Shown: one piece after another, positions 34,032 to 41,415 of the stretch
Position numbering within the stretch: position 1 is the stretch's first letter
Layout: each line of letters starts with the position of its first letter
Translations under genes and position numbers: made by a program
Assembly: GCA_964588705.1 (NCBI GenBank)
Contig: CAZPQV010000012.1
Span: 1-47,125, forward strand
Source: CAZPQV01 sp964588705
Lineage (GTDB): Bacteria > Bacteroidota > Bacteroidia > Flavobacteriales > Weeksellaceae
DNA: 47,125 nt
Direction: 5' to 3'
The notes under the pieces: generated by a model
Seen by the model: only the letters and a program-made list of their open reading frames with translations
What the model was told of the DNA's origin: nothing
The model's database searches: none

Positions 34032-35237
34032 ATGAAAATACAACCAAAACACCATAACGCTCCTCACTTCAAATCTTTTTGGGAAACCGGAAATGGCAAA
34101 GAACTTCTCGAATGGGCAGGAATTAAAGTCGATTTAGAAAACTTTTCAAAATACGAACATCTCTACCATCAAGTCGACGAAATTGGGGATGCAGTTGTAA
34201 AAGACACTTATCTGAAATTACCTTACAACCAAGCCAGTGCTTTAATCGAAAAGTTTTCAAAAAATAAAATCTCGGAAAACGATGATGTTCCTGAAAGTCT
34301 GAAAACCTTATTTCTTCAAATGCAGACTGTTCCCGATTGGTTTGATGAAAATCTCGCCAATGCCGGCGCGAATCTTTGTATGCGAACCGGAACCAATGCT
34401 TTAATCGTATTACGGGATTTCACATTAATGGGCGGTTACGATTTTGCTTATCTCAATAAACCTTTGATTTTCACTGGAGCACTAAAAAAAGGCGCCGTCA
34501 AACGGTTGAAAGACACTTTGGAATTCTGGGTTCATGTCACCCGGGAAAATGCTTTGAAAATCAATTCCGAAGCGTATCAACTCATTGTAAGAACACGTTT
34601 GATGCACTCTTACGCACGGTTAAGCATCAAAAATAAAGTCAAAAACTGGGATATCGAAAATTGGGGCGAACCCATCAATCATTGGGATATGATTGCCACT
34701 TACACCGGATTTTCGCTCATTTTTATACAGGGCTTAAGAAAATTGGGAATCAAAATTTCGGATGAGGAAGAACAAGGCGTTTATCACCTTTGGAAATATG
34801 TTGGCTATCTTCTCGGAATTCCTCCCGAATTTCTTCCTGAAAACAGAAAAGAGGCCGTTGAAGGTTTCTATCTGTGGACGACAATTCAGGATGCCGGAGA
34901 CGCTGATTCCGCGCATCTTGCCAAAGCACTATTAGACGAAAACCTCCAGAACACGATTTACCCATTTCAGTTCCAAAGAAAATTACTGCTTAACCTTCAC
35001 AAGAGCATGAATTGGTTCATGTTGGATCAGGAAGTTCTGAAACGTCTTCACATTCCGCATCCCGGAGCCGCGATGATATTTCCAAAATTAGTGGTTTCCG
35101 CAAACAGAATTTCACAGAAAATCTACAGCCTGGACAATCCAGAAAAATATCAGAAACTGGTTGAGATTGGCAACAGGCAACAAATGAAAGTTCTGGATGA
35201 TTACATGAAGCATACACCAAAGGATTTTCATTATTGA
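34032..35237 (+). CDS. Oxygenase MpaB family protein (DUF2236; latex-clearing-protein superfamily)
   Basis: This 401-residue protein has the DUF2236 core, a helical heme-binding fold. Diagnostic stretches are VRTRLMHSYARLSI near residues 188-201, the INHWDMIATYTGFSLIFIQG block, and helices around YHLWKYVGYLLGIPPEFLP. Relatives include rubber oxygenase Lcp and fungal MpaB, which cleave carbon-carbon double bonds oxidatively. There is no signal peptide, so the protein looks cytoplasmic. The substrate is unknown. The ATG at 34032 is preferred to an upstream TTG lying in the promoter. Convergent and operon partners are absent. Confidence 0.8.
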   Translation: MKIQPKHHNAPHFKSFWETGNGKELLEWAGIKVDLENFSKYEHLYHQVDEIGDAVVKDTYLKLPYNQASALIEKFSKNKISENDDVPESLKTLFLQMQTVPDWFDENLANAGANLCMRTGTNALIVLRDFTLMGGYDFAYLNKPLIFTGALKKGAVKRLKDTLEFWVHVTRENALKINSEAYQLIVRTRLMHSYARLSIKNKVKNWDIENWGEPINHWDMIATYTGFSLIFIQGLRKLGIKISDEEEQGVYHLWKYVGYLLGIPPEFLPENRKEAVEGFYLWTTIQDAGDADSAHLAKALLDENLQNTIYPFQFQRKLLLNLHKSMNWFMLDQEVLKRLHIPHPGAAMIFPKLVVSANRISQKIYSLDNPEKYQKLVEIGNRQQMKVLDDYMKHTPKDFHY

Positions 35238-35242
35238 TGATT

Positions 35243-35260
35243 TGACACAAATGCACGGAT
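35243..35260 (+). repeat. Dispersed 18-nt CAC-type motif, copy 4
   Basis: TGACACAAATGCACGGAT. With the inverted copy at 35397-35414 it brackets 136 nt of gene-free DNA. Confidence 0.5.
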
Positions 35261-35396
35261 TTAAAAAATGAATCGAATTTGATTTGAGATTAGTTTCATT
35301 ATCTAAATCATTCACCTTCGGGTTAGAGGTTTACTCCATATGCACACTTTTAAATTTCGCAAAAACATCTTCTTTTTAGAATAAAAATTAAAAAAC

Positions 35397-35414
35397 ATTC
35401 GTGAATCCGTGGCA
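35397..35414 (-). repeat. Dispersed 18-nt CAC-type motif, copy 5 (inverted)
   Basis: On the minus strand it reads TGCCACGGATTCACGAAT. It is the right-hand partner of the copy at 35243-35260. The DNA in between carries no gene or clear hairpin that I can see. Confidence 0.5.
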
Positions 35415-35477
35415 AACTCACATCAAGATTTGTGGATAATTAATTTTACATATGTGGCAAATCATCAATTAATTCCT

Positions 35478-35485
35478 TATTTTTG
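35478..35485 (+). promoter_or_regulatory. -7 promoter element of recA
   Basis: TATTTTTG, 18 nt before the ATG at 35504. An in-frame TTG at 35483 is inside the element, which argues for the ATG as start. I see no LexA-type palindrome. Confidence 0.5.
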
Positions 35486-35503
35486 TTAAAATATACATTT
35501 TTC

Positions 35504-36646
35504 ATGAGTACAGCAGATGATAAGAAAAAAGCACTCGCTTTGGTGCTTGAAAAACTAGATAAAACCTACGGTAAAGGAACCGTAATGACGCTGAGCGATG
35601 ATGCCGTAGATTCTTCTATTGAGGTGATTCCTTCCGGATCTTTAGGTTTGGATATTGCCCTTGGCGTTGGCGGTTACCCAAAAGGAAGAGTAATTGAAAT
35701 TTACGGTCCGGAATCCTCAGGTAAAACAACCCTAACACTTCACGCGATTGCTGAAGCTCAAAAACAGGGCGGTATTGCAGCGTTTATTGATGCGGAGCAC
35801 GCATTCGACAGACACTACGCTTCAAAACTGGGAATTGATTTGGATAATTTGATTATTTCTCAGCCGGACAACGGTGAACAGGCATTGGAAATCGCCGATA
35901 ATCTGATTCGTTCCGGAGCGATTGATATTGTGGTGATTGACTCAGTCGCAGCGCTCACTCCAAAAGCGGAGATTGAAGGTGAAATGGGAGATTCGAAAAT
36001 GGGACTTCACGCAAGACTGATGTCGCAGGCATTGAGAAAATTGACTGCAACAATTTCCAGAACAAAATGTACCGTGATTTTCATTAACCAACTTCGTGAA
36101 AAAATTGGTGTGATGTTCGGAAATCCGGAAACCACAACCGGTGGTAACGCTCTGAAATTCTACGCTTCGGTTCGTTTGGACATACGTAAGTCGGAAGCTC
36201 TGAAAACCGGTGATAAGGTTTACGGAAACAAGGTACGCGTGAAGATCGTGAAGAATAAANNNNNNNNNNGTGTAGATCTCGGTGGTCGCCGTCTCATTAA
36301 AAAAAAAACAGTAAGAATCGACATCAGAAAAGCATCTGCGCCAATTAAACAGGGCGACGAAGCGGTAGGAAGCCGAGTGAAAGTGAAAATCGTGAAGAAT
36401 AAAGTGGCTCCACCATTCAAACAGGCAGAATTTGATATTATGTACGGTGAAGGCGTTTCTAAAACCGGAGAAATTCTGGATGCAGCGGTGGAATACGGAA
36501 TTGTAAAGAAAAGCGGTTCGTGGTTCTCTTACGAAGATACCAAACTGGGACAAGGTCGCGACGCTGTAAAAGACGTCTTGAAAGACAATCCGGAACTGGC
36601 AGAAGAACTTGAAAATAAAGTAAAAGAAGCGATTAAAAACAAATAA
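35504..36646 (+). CDS. recA: Recombinase A, interrupted by an assembly gap, adapter remnant and duplicated segment
   Basis: RecA drives homologous strand exchange. The N-terminal part is normal: Walker A GPESSGKT at 68-75, the DNA-binding loop and NPETTTGGNALKFYASV. Just after this the sequence reaches ten N, an Illumina adapter remnant and ten A, then restarts at VRIDIRKASAPIKQGDEAVG, repeating a segment already given as VRLDIRKSEALKTGDKVYGN before the gap. The end (KLGQGRDAVKDVLKDNPELA) is normal. By chance the frame stays open through the artefact, so the ORF reads as 380 residues from the ATG; the real protein should be about 335-340. The pre-gap copy uses CGT and TCG codons unlike the post-gap copy, so it may come from another organism. 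Confidence 0.92.
   Translation: MSTADDKKKALALVLEKLDKTYGKGTVMTLSDDAVDSSIEVIPSGSLGLDIALGVGGYPKGRVIEIYGPESSGKTTLTLHAIAEAQKQGGIAAFIDAEHAFDRHYASKLGIDLDNLIISQPDNGEQALEIADNLIRSGAIDIVVIDSVAALTPKAEIEGEMGDSKMGLHARLMSQALRKLTATISRTKCTVIFINQLREKIGVMFGNPETTTGGNALKFYASVRLDIRKSEALKTGDKVYGNKVRVKIVKNKXXXXVDLGGRRLIKKKTVRIDIRKASAPIKQGDEAVGSRVKVKIVKNKVAPPFKQAEFDIMYGEGVSKTGEILDAAVEYGIVKKSGSWFSYEDTKLGQGRDAVKDVLKDNPELAEELENKVKEAIKNK
36260..36308. other. Assembly artefact: 10 N, P5 adapter remnant, poly-A
   Basis: Ten N (36260-36269), then 29 nt beginning GTGTAGATCTCGGTGGTCGC (36270-36298) that match the reverse complement of the Illumina P5 flow-cell adapter with one mismatch, then ten A (36299-36308). Adapter followed by poly-A is what a sequencer reports when it reads off the end of a short insert. 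Confidence 0.97.
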
Positions 36647-36668
36647 TTTCTTTCGAAAAAATTAGATG

Positions 36669-36698
36669 AAAAGCAGTGCAATTTTGTGCTGCTTTTTT
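36669..36698 (+). terminator. Terminator of recA
   Basis: A 10-bp stem (AAGCAGTGCA with TGTGCTGCTT, two G-T pairs) followed by TTTTTTG. Confidence 0.8.
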
Positions 36699-36728
36699 GT
36701 TTTTGAAGTATCAATTTTCAATTAAACA

Positions 36729-36743
36729 ATGACTTTTTGTCAT
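36729..36743 (+). promoter_or_regulatory. Inverted repeat upstream of htpG
   Basis: ATGAC, TTTTT, GTCAT, about 63 nt before the htpG ATG. It could be an operator or heat-shock element. I see no CIRCE site and no clear -7 element here. Confidence 0.25.
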
Positions 36744-36805
36744 ACTCATTTCCTTGGTCTTTTTTTTGAGTTGAACGAGGTAATTAAACCAAAATAATCA
36801 TCAAC

Positions 36806-38698
36806 ATGACAAAAGGAAATATTAATGTTTCGGTAGAAAATATTTTCCCGCTGATTAAGAAATTTCTGTACAGCGACCACGAAATTTTTCTGCGCGAATT
36901 GATTTCAAATGCAACCGACGCCACTTTAAAACTCAAACACCTCACTTCCATCGGTGAAGCTAAAGTGGAATACGGAAATCCACAGATAGAGGTGAAGATC
37001 GACAAAGAAAATAAAACGCTTCACATCATCGATCAAGGAATCGGGATGACCGGTGAAGAAGTTGAAAAATACATCAATCAAGTTGCGTTTTCGGGAGCCG
37101 AAGAGTTCCTTGAAAAATACAAAGACGCCGCGAAAGATTCTGGAATTATCGGACATTTCGGATTAGGTTTTTACTCCGCATTTATGGTGGCCAACAAAGT
37201 GGAAATCCTTACCAAATCGTACAAAGATGAACCAGCCGTTTTATGGACCTGCGATGGTAGTCCGGAATTTACGTTGGAAGAAACAGATGCCAAAAAAGAC
37301 CGCGGAACGGAAATCATCCTCCACATTGCCGATGACTCTACCGAGTTTTTAGAGGAGCAGAGAATTCTCGGACTGCTACATAAATACAACAAATTCATGC
37401 CGGTACCGATTAAATTCGGGACGGAAACAAAGACACTTCCACTTCCGGAAGACGCCGCAGAAGATGCTAAACCGGAAACCGTGGAGGTGGACAGAATTGT
37501 CAATAATCCGAATCCGGCGTGGACAAAAGCACCTTCGGAACTGAATAATGATGACTACAAAAATTTCTACCACGAACTGTATCCGATGCAGTTTGAGGAA
37601 CCGCTCTTCAATATTCATCTGAATGTGGATTATCCTTTTAATCTGACCGGAATTTTATTCTTCCCGAAACTGAGCAACAACCTGAATATTGAGAAAGATA
37701 AAATTCAACTGTACCAGAATCAGGTTTTTGTAACGGACGAAGTAAACGGAATTGTGCCGGATTTCTTAATGCTGTTGAGAGGTGTAATTGATTCTCCGGA
37801 TATTCCGCTGAATGTTTCCAGATCTTATCTTCAGGCAGATGGGGCGGTGAAAAAAATATCATCGTACATCACGAAAAAAGTAGCCGACAAAATGGTGTCG
37901 CTCATCAACGAAAATCGTGAAGATTACGAACAGAAGTGGAACGATATCAAAATCGTGATTGAATACGGAATGATCAGCGAAGAGAAATTCTTTGAAAAAT
38001 CCGATAAGTTTGCGGTCTATCCAACCACCGACGGAACCTACTATCTGTGGAATGAGTTGGAAGAAAAAATTAAATTGGCGCAGACCGATAAAGACGGAAA
38101 CTTAGTCATTCTTTATGCGACCAACGCCGATGCACAGCATTCTTACATCGAAACAGCGAAGGAAAAAGGGTACGAAGTGCTGCTTCTGGACTCGCCAATT
38201 GTGCCACATTTAATCCAGAAACTGGAATCTTCGAAAGAAAAAATTTCTTTTGCAAGAGTGGATGCCGATCACATCAACAATCTGATTAAAAAAGAAGATT
38301 CCACGATTTCGAAACTGAAAGAGGAAGAAAAGGAAACGTTGAAAAAAGATATTGAAGCAACAATCAATGATCAGAAGTTTACGGTTCAGATGGAAGATTT
38401 GGACAGCAGCGATGCATTGTTTCTAATCACACAACCGGAATTTATGCGCCGTATGAAAGATATGCAGGCAACCGGTGGTGGCGGAATATTTGGTATGGGC
38501 AATTTCCCGGAAATGTATAATCTGGTGGTGAATTCGAACAGCGAACTCGCTTCGGATATTCTGAATAATACAGATTCTGCCGACAAAGAACTGAAGATCA
38601 AACACGCACTGGATTTGGCGAAACTTTCTCAGAACTTACTGAAAGGAAAAGAACTTTCTGATTTTATTGCGAGAAGTTATCAGCAGTTGAGTAAATAG
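36806..38698 (+). CDS. htpG: Hsp90-family chaperone HtpG
   Basis: This 630-residue ATP-dependent chaperone folds and remodels client proteins in the cytosol. The N-terminal ATPase domain has FLRELISNATDATLKLKHL (with the catalytic Glu and Asn), DQGIGMTGEEVEKYINQVAFSGA and IGHFGLGFYSAFMVA. The middle domain contains LFFPKL, LYQNQVFVTDEV and DSPDIPLNVSRSYLQAD. The C-terminal dimerisation domain ends with ARSYQQLSK. Length matches bacterial HtpG (about 625). It is monocistronic, between its upstream inverted repeat and a strong terminator. Confidence 0.96.
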   Translation: MTKGNINVSVENIFPLIKKFLYSDHEIFLRELISNATDATLKLKHLTSIGEAKVEYGNPQIEVKIDKENKTLHIIDQGIGMTGEEVEKYINQVAFSGAEEFLEKYKDAAKDSGIIGHFGLGFYSAFMVANKVEILTKSYKDEPAVLWTCDGSPEFTLEETDAKKDRGTEIILHIADDSTEFLEEQRILGLLHKYNKFMPVPIKFGTETKTLPLPEDAAEDAKPETVEVDRIVNNPNPAWTKAPSELNNDDYKNFYHELYPMQFEEPLFNIHLNVDYPFNLTGILFFPKLSNNLNIEKDKIQLYQNQVFVTDEVNGIVPDFLMLLRGVIDSPDIPLNVSRSYLQADGAVKKISSYITKKVADKMVSLINENREDYEQKWNDIKIVIEYGMISEEKFFEKSDKFAVYPTTDGTYYLWNELEEKIKLAQTDKDGNLVILYATNADAQHSYIETAKEKGYEVLLLDSPIVPHLIQKLESSKEKISFARVDADHINNLIKKEDSTISKLKEEEKETLKKDIEATINDQKFTVQMEDLDSSDALFLITQPEFMRRMKDMQATGGGGIFGMGNFPEMYNLVVNSNSELASDILNNTDSADKELKIKHALDLAKLSQNLLKGKELSDFIARSYQQLSK

Positions 38699-38716
38699 TT
38701 TGAATACTTTATGATA

Positions 38717-38751
38717 GCGTTTCGGCGCGGGCTTTGCCCGCACCGAAACGC
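38717..38751 (+). terminator. Terminator of htpG, GC-rich
   Basis: GCGTTTCGG-C-GCGGGC, loop TTT, GCCCGC-A-CCGAAACGC: 15 bp with one mismatch, then TTTT. It is much richer in GC than the flanks, which suggests a dispersed terminator-like repeat. Confidence 0.85.
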
Positions 38752-38772
38752 TTTTAATTTTTCTAAAATATC

Positions 38773-38824
38773 CTTTTGTCTTGAAACAAAAGAATCAAAA
38801 ATTCAAGACTGGAATTTTTTACTA
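38773..38824 (+). repeat. Dispersed ~52-nt element, copy A
   Basis: It starts CTTTTGTCTTGAAACAAAAG, contains the inverted repeat GTCTTGAA/TTCAAGAC, and ends in GGAATTTTTTACTA. About 82% identical to copy B (39345-39396) in the same orientation; together they flank the alkyltransferase-like gene. Confidence 0.7.
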
Positions 38825-39000
38825 AAAAAGTTTTCATTACACTAAAAGATTCAAACTCGCGCGGAATTAGATAATACGTATCATCGAAAATTTGTGCCGC
38901 GCTCAAACACCGAATCTTTCTTAACGTTCCATTACAACTTTTTCTTAACGTAAAAATTTCCTAGGTCAATGAAAAATTGTGTTCACTAAAATGAAAATCA
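38825..39000. other. Gene-free DNA between copy A and the alkyltransferase-like gene
   Basis: No open frame of note. A weak GCGCGG/CCGCGC inverted repeat (about 38876-38910) is the only structure I see. Confidence 0.4.
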
Positions 39001-39306
39001 TCAAAGTTCTTCCAGTGGATTCCAGAAAATATTCTTGAAGTTCTGAATTTTATCGCCTTTCACTTCTACACCTTCTCTATTTAATTTTTCGGTGAACTCA
39101 GCGAGGCAACTTGCCGTGATTCTTCCTGATGAATTGCAAACGCGGTGCGCCGGAAAATCTTCATCGTAATTTCGAAGTGCATTGCCAACGTGCCGTGCAT
39201 GTTTCGGGTAACCGACTGCTTTGGCAATGGCACCGTAACTGGTGACACGGCCTTCGGGAATCAAACGGATGATTTCGTAAACCTGTTGTTTGAACAATGC
39301 TTCCAA
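39001..39306 (-). CDS. Alkyltransferase-like protein (MGMT family without the active-site cysteine)
   Basis: This 101-residue protein is the DNA-binding domain of O6-alkylguanine-DNA alkyltransferase. It has GRVTSYGAIAKAVGYPKHAR (19-38) and VGNALRN (helix-turn-helix with Arg38), but the acceptor motif PCHR is PAHR here (Pro52-Ala53-His54-Arg55), so it cannot accept an alkyl group. Alkyltransferase-like proteins of this kind bind O6-alkylguanine and recruit nucleotide excision repair. The start is TTG at 39306, because no ATG occurs in frame before the TGA stop upstream. It is flanked by two copies of a dispersed element. Confidence 0.88.
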   Translation of the reverse strand: MEALFKQQVYEIIRLIPEGRVTSYGAIAKAVGYPKHARHVGNALRNYDEDFPAHRVCNSSGRITASCLAEFTEKLNREGVEVKGDKIQNFKNIFWNPLEEL

Positions 39307-39344
39307 ACTATTTAATTTAATTCAGAAAGAGAAATCTCTTCTTA

Positions 39345-39396
39345 GTTTTGTCTTAATACAAAAGTAACAAAAAATCAAGACTGGATCTTTTTGCTA
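39345..39396 (+). repeat. Dispersed ~52-nt element, copy B
   Basis: GTTTTGTCTTAATACAAAAG at the start and CAAGACTGGATCTTTTTGCT near the end, with the weaker inverted repeat GTCTT/AAGAC. See copy A at 38773-38824. Confidence 0.7.
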
Positions 39397-39465
39397 CAAT
39401 CTCCGAGGTCGTTATGCGTAAAGCATATTTCACAAAAAAATTCGTCGAAAAGAATACCTGCCGAA

Positions 39466-39600
39466 ATCCTAGCCCGGATTGACTCTATGATTTTTATATT
39501 TTTTAAGGAATCGTCGAAACTCCTTCGTCGTTTTGAAGCGGCATCCTTTTTTGTTTTTCTCAAAAAACAAAAAAGATATAGCGGAAAGCCGGTGGAAAAC
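39466..39600 (+). ncRNA. Structured element resembling the Flavo-1 RNA motif
   Basis: The element runs from ATCCTAGCCCGGATTGA to GCGGAAAGCCGG and slightly beyond. It contains a perfect 13-bp hairpin (39546-39558 with 39563-39575, 4-nt loop), a shorter AAGGA/TCCTT hairpin (39505-39525), and complementary CCGG ends (39474-39477 with 39589-39592). From memory it resembles Flavo-1, a conserved flavobacterial RNA of unknown function. Orientation is taken from that memory. The surrounding 39307-39693 has no protein gene. Confidence 0.45.
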
Positions 39601-39637
39601 GTCTAAGAATATACTTTCTTGGTGCTCCTAATAAAAA

Positions 39638-39662
39638 AAACGCCCCAAAATATGAGACGTTT
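39638..39662 (-). terminator. Terminator of the deoxyhypusine-synthase-like gene
   Basis: On the minus strand AAACGTCTC pairs with GGGGCGTTT (two G-T pairs), loop ATATTTT, followed by TTTTTATT. Confidence 0.75.
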
Positions 39663-39693
39663 AATTTTCATCGGAATTCAGACTTCCCTCTTC

Positions 39694-40668
39694 TTATGAA
39701 TTTTCCAAAATATACTGGAACATCAGCGGTGCGCAAATAGTCGCGTCGCTTTCAACGATATATTTCGGTGTAGTGATATCGAGTTTTCCCCAGGTAATTT
39801 TTTCATTTGGAACCGCTCCGGAGTACGAACCGTAAGAGGTCGTAGAATCAGAAATCTGACAGAAATACGACCAGAACGGAATGTCTGTCATTTCCAAATC
39901 CTGATACAACATCGGAACTACACAAATCGGGAAATCACCGGCGATTCCTCCACCAATCTGGAAGAAACCAACCCCTTTTCCACCGGAATTTTTTGGATAC
40001 CAATCGGAAAGGAACATCATGTATTCAATGCCGGATTTCATCGTTGAAGGCTTCAGTTCGCCTTTGATACAGTAACTGGTGAAGATATTACCCATCGTAG
40101 AATCTTCCCAACCCGGAACCACAATCGGAAGGTTTTTCTCGGCTGCGGCAAGCATCCACGAGTTTTCTTTCGGTATTTCATAATACTGTTCTAAAACGCC
40201 TGAAAGAAGCATTTTATACATATATTCGTGCGGGAAATAGCGTTCGCCTTTTGCTTCTGCATCTTTCCAGATTTCAACGATATGTTTCTGCAGTCTGCGG
40301 AACGCTTCTTCCTCCGGAATACAGGTGTCGGTAACACGGTTCAATCCTTTTTCAAGTAGATCCCATTCTTCCTGAGGCGTCAAATCGCGGTAATTCGGAA
40401 CACGCTTATAATGTGAATGCGCCACAAGATTCATTAAATCTTCTTCCAGATTGGCTCCGGTGCAGGAAATGATATGTACTTTATCCTGACGGATCATTTC
40501 GGCAAGAATTTTTCCCAACTCGGCGGTAGACATGGCTCCAGCAAGGGAAATCAGCATTTTTCCACCGTCTTTGAGGTGGGCAACATAACCTTTGGACGCA
40601 TCTACCAACGACGCTGCGTTGAAATGCAGATAATATTTGTCTAGAAAATCGGTGATCGTGTAACTCAT
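39694..40668 (-). CDS. Deoxyhypusine synthase family protein
   Basis: This 324-residue protein has the fold of deoxyhypusine synthase: SYTITDFLDKYYLHFNAASL, ISLAGAMSTAELGKILAEMI (NAD region), HIISCTGANLEEDLM, and the C-terminal catalytic block ITWGKLDITTP, with Lys295 in the position of the enzyme-intermediate lysine. Eukaryotic and archaeal enzymes modify eIF5A using spermidine; bacteria lack that target, and bacterial relatives have been linked to homospermidine or other polyamine chemistry. The substrate here is unknown. It is not next to other polyamine genes. The terminator follows directly. Confidence 0.88.
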   Translation of the reverse strand: MSYTITDFLDKYYLHFNAASLVDASKGYVAHLKDGGKMLISLAGAMSTAELGKILAEMIRQDKVHIISCTGANLEEDLMNLVAHSHYKRVPNYRDLTPQEEWDLLEKGLNRVTDTCIPEEEAFRRLQKHIVEIWKDAEAKGERYFPHEYMYKMLLSGVLEQYYEIPKENSWMLAAAEKNLPIVVPGWEDSTMGNIFTSYCIKGELKPSTMKSGIEYMMFLSDWYPKNSGGKGVGFFQIGGGIAGDFPICVVPMLYQDLEMTDIPFWSYFCQISDSTTSYGSYSGAVPNEKITWGKLDITTPKYIVESDATICAPLMFQYILENS

Positions 40669-40726
40669 TTTGATTTAAATTTTAGCAAAGATATTGAATT
40701 ACCTCGGAAGTTCGAAGCGCTAAAGT

Positions 40727-41380
40727 TTAGAACCTGAATGTAGCTCCTAAACTTACAGCAACCCTATGAAGAGCTTCATATTCTCCTTCGTTCAACTGAT
40801 ATTCAACTCCATTAATTTTATACTTTTTAAGAGCGCCACCTGTGAAAGAAACCTGCGGTCCAATCATCAGGCTGGGCATTAGTTCATACATATAACCAAT
40901 TGTTGCCGCAAGTCCTAAATTTGAGCCTTTAACCTCTCCAAAATCAGATTTACTTGAGTAACTTATTACACCTACCGCCATATCATAATACATTTTGTGC
41001 TTCACTTCTTCTTCAAAATTAGAATAATAAAATCCAGGTCCTACAAATGAAATTCTATCTTTTGTGGTAAATCCACTATAAGTCAACTTCTCATTCTGCT
41101 GTGTATTTACAACTTCGAAATCACCAGTATGTGATGTAGAATATAAATTATATTTCAATCCAATTCCAATCGCGGTATTTAACCTATGGTAAGCCCCAAT
41201 ATCAAAATTGAAACCCGATTTCAGACCTTTGACATAATCTTTTTGTTTTGCGGTCATATTATCCGAAATTTTGGCAGTCCTCCAAGCATATCCGATTGAA
41301 GGAATAATGGTAATTTTTTGTTGCGCAACTGCTAGTAGTGGCGTTACGGCTAATGCAAGAATCAGTAGTTTGTTTTTCAT
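40727..41380 (-). CDS. Outer-membrane beta-barrel protein
   Basis: A 217-residue protein with a signal peptide ending in AVAQQ, followed by alternating amphipathic strands (about eight) and a C-terminal Phe (VSLGATFRF), the pattern of a small outer-membrane barrel. A repeated aromatic-glycine pattern is visible (IGYAWR, GFNFDIGAYHRL, GFYYSNFEEEV, GYMYELMPSLMIGPQVSF). The function is not known; structural or adhesion-type roles are common. It is transcribed in the same direction as the deoxyhypusine-synthase-like gene, 58 nt away. Confidence 0.8.
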   Translation of the reverse strand: MKNKLLILALAVTPLLAVAQQKITIIPSIGYAWRTAKISDNMTAKQKDYVKGLKSGFNFDIGAYHRLNTAIGIGLKYNLYSTSHTGDFEVVNTQQNEKLTYSGFTTKDRISFVGPGFYYSNFEEEVKHKMYYDMAVGVISYSSKSDFGEVKGSNLGLAATIGYMYELMPSLMIGPQVSFTGGALKKYKINGVEYQLNEGEYEALHRVAVSLGATFRF

Positions 41381-41415
41381 ATTATTTTTGAATTAAATGC
41401 GATTCAAATATAATA

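Noticed and set aside
36163..36405. Genuine internal duplication in RecA
   Set aside because: The junction contains ten N, sequencing adapter and poly-A, so the repeat is explained by misassembly.
39375..39606. Overlapping 62- and 71-codon frames around the structured element
   Set aside because: Both run through hairpin and repeat DNA and have no homology that I recognise; the RNA-type explanation is better.
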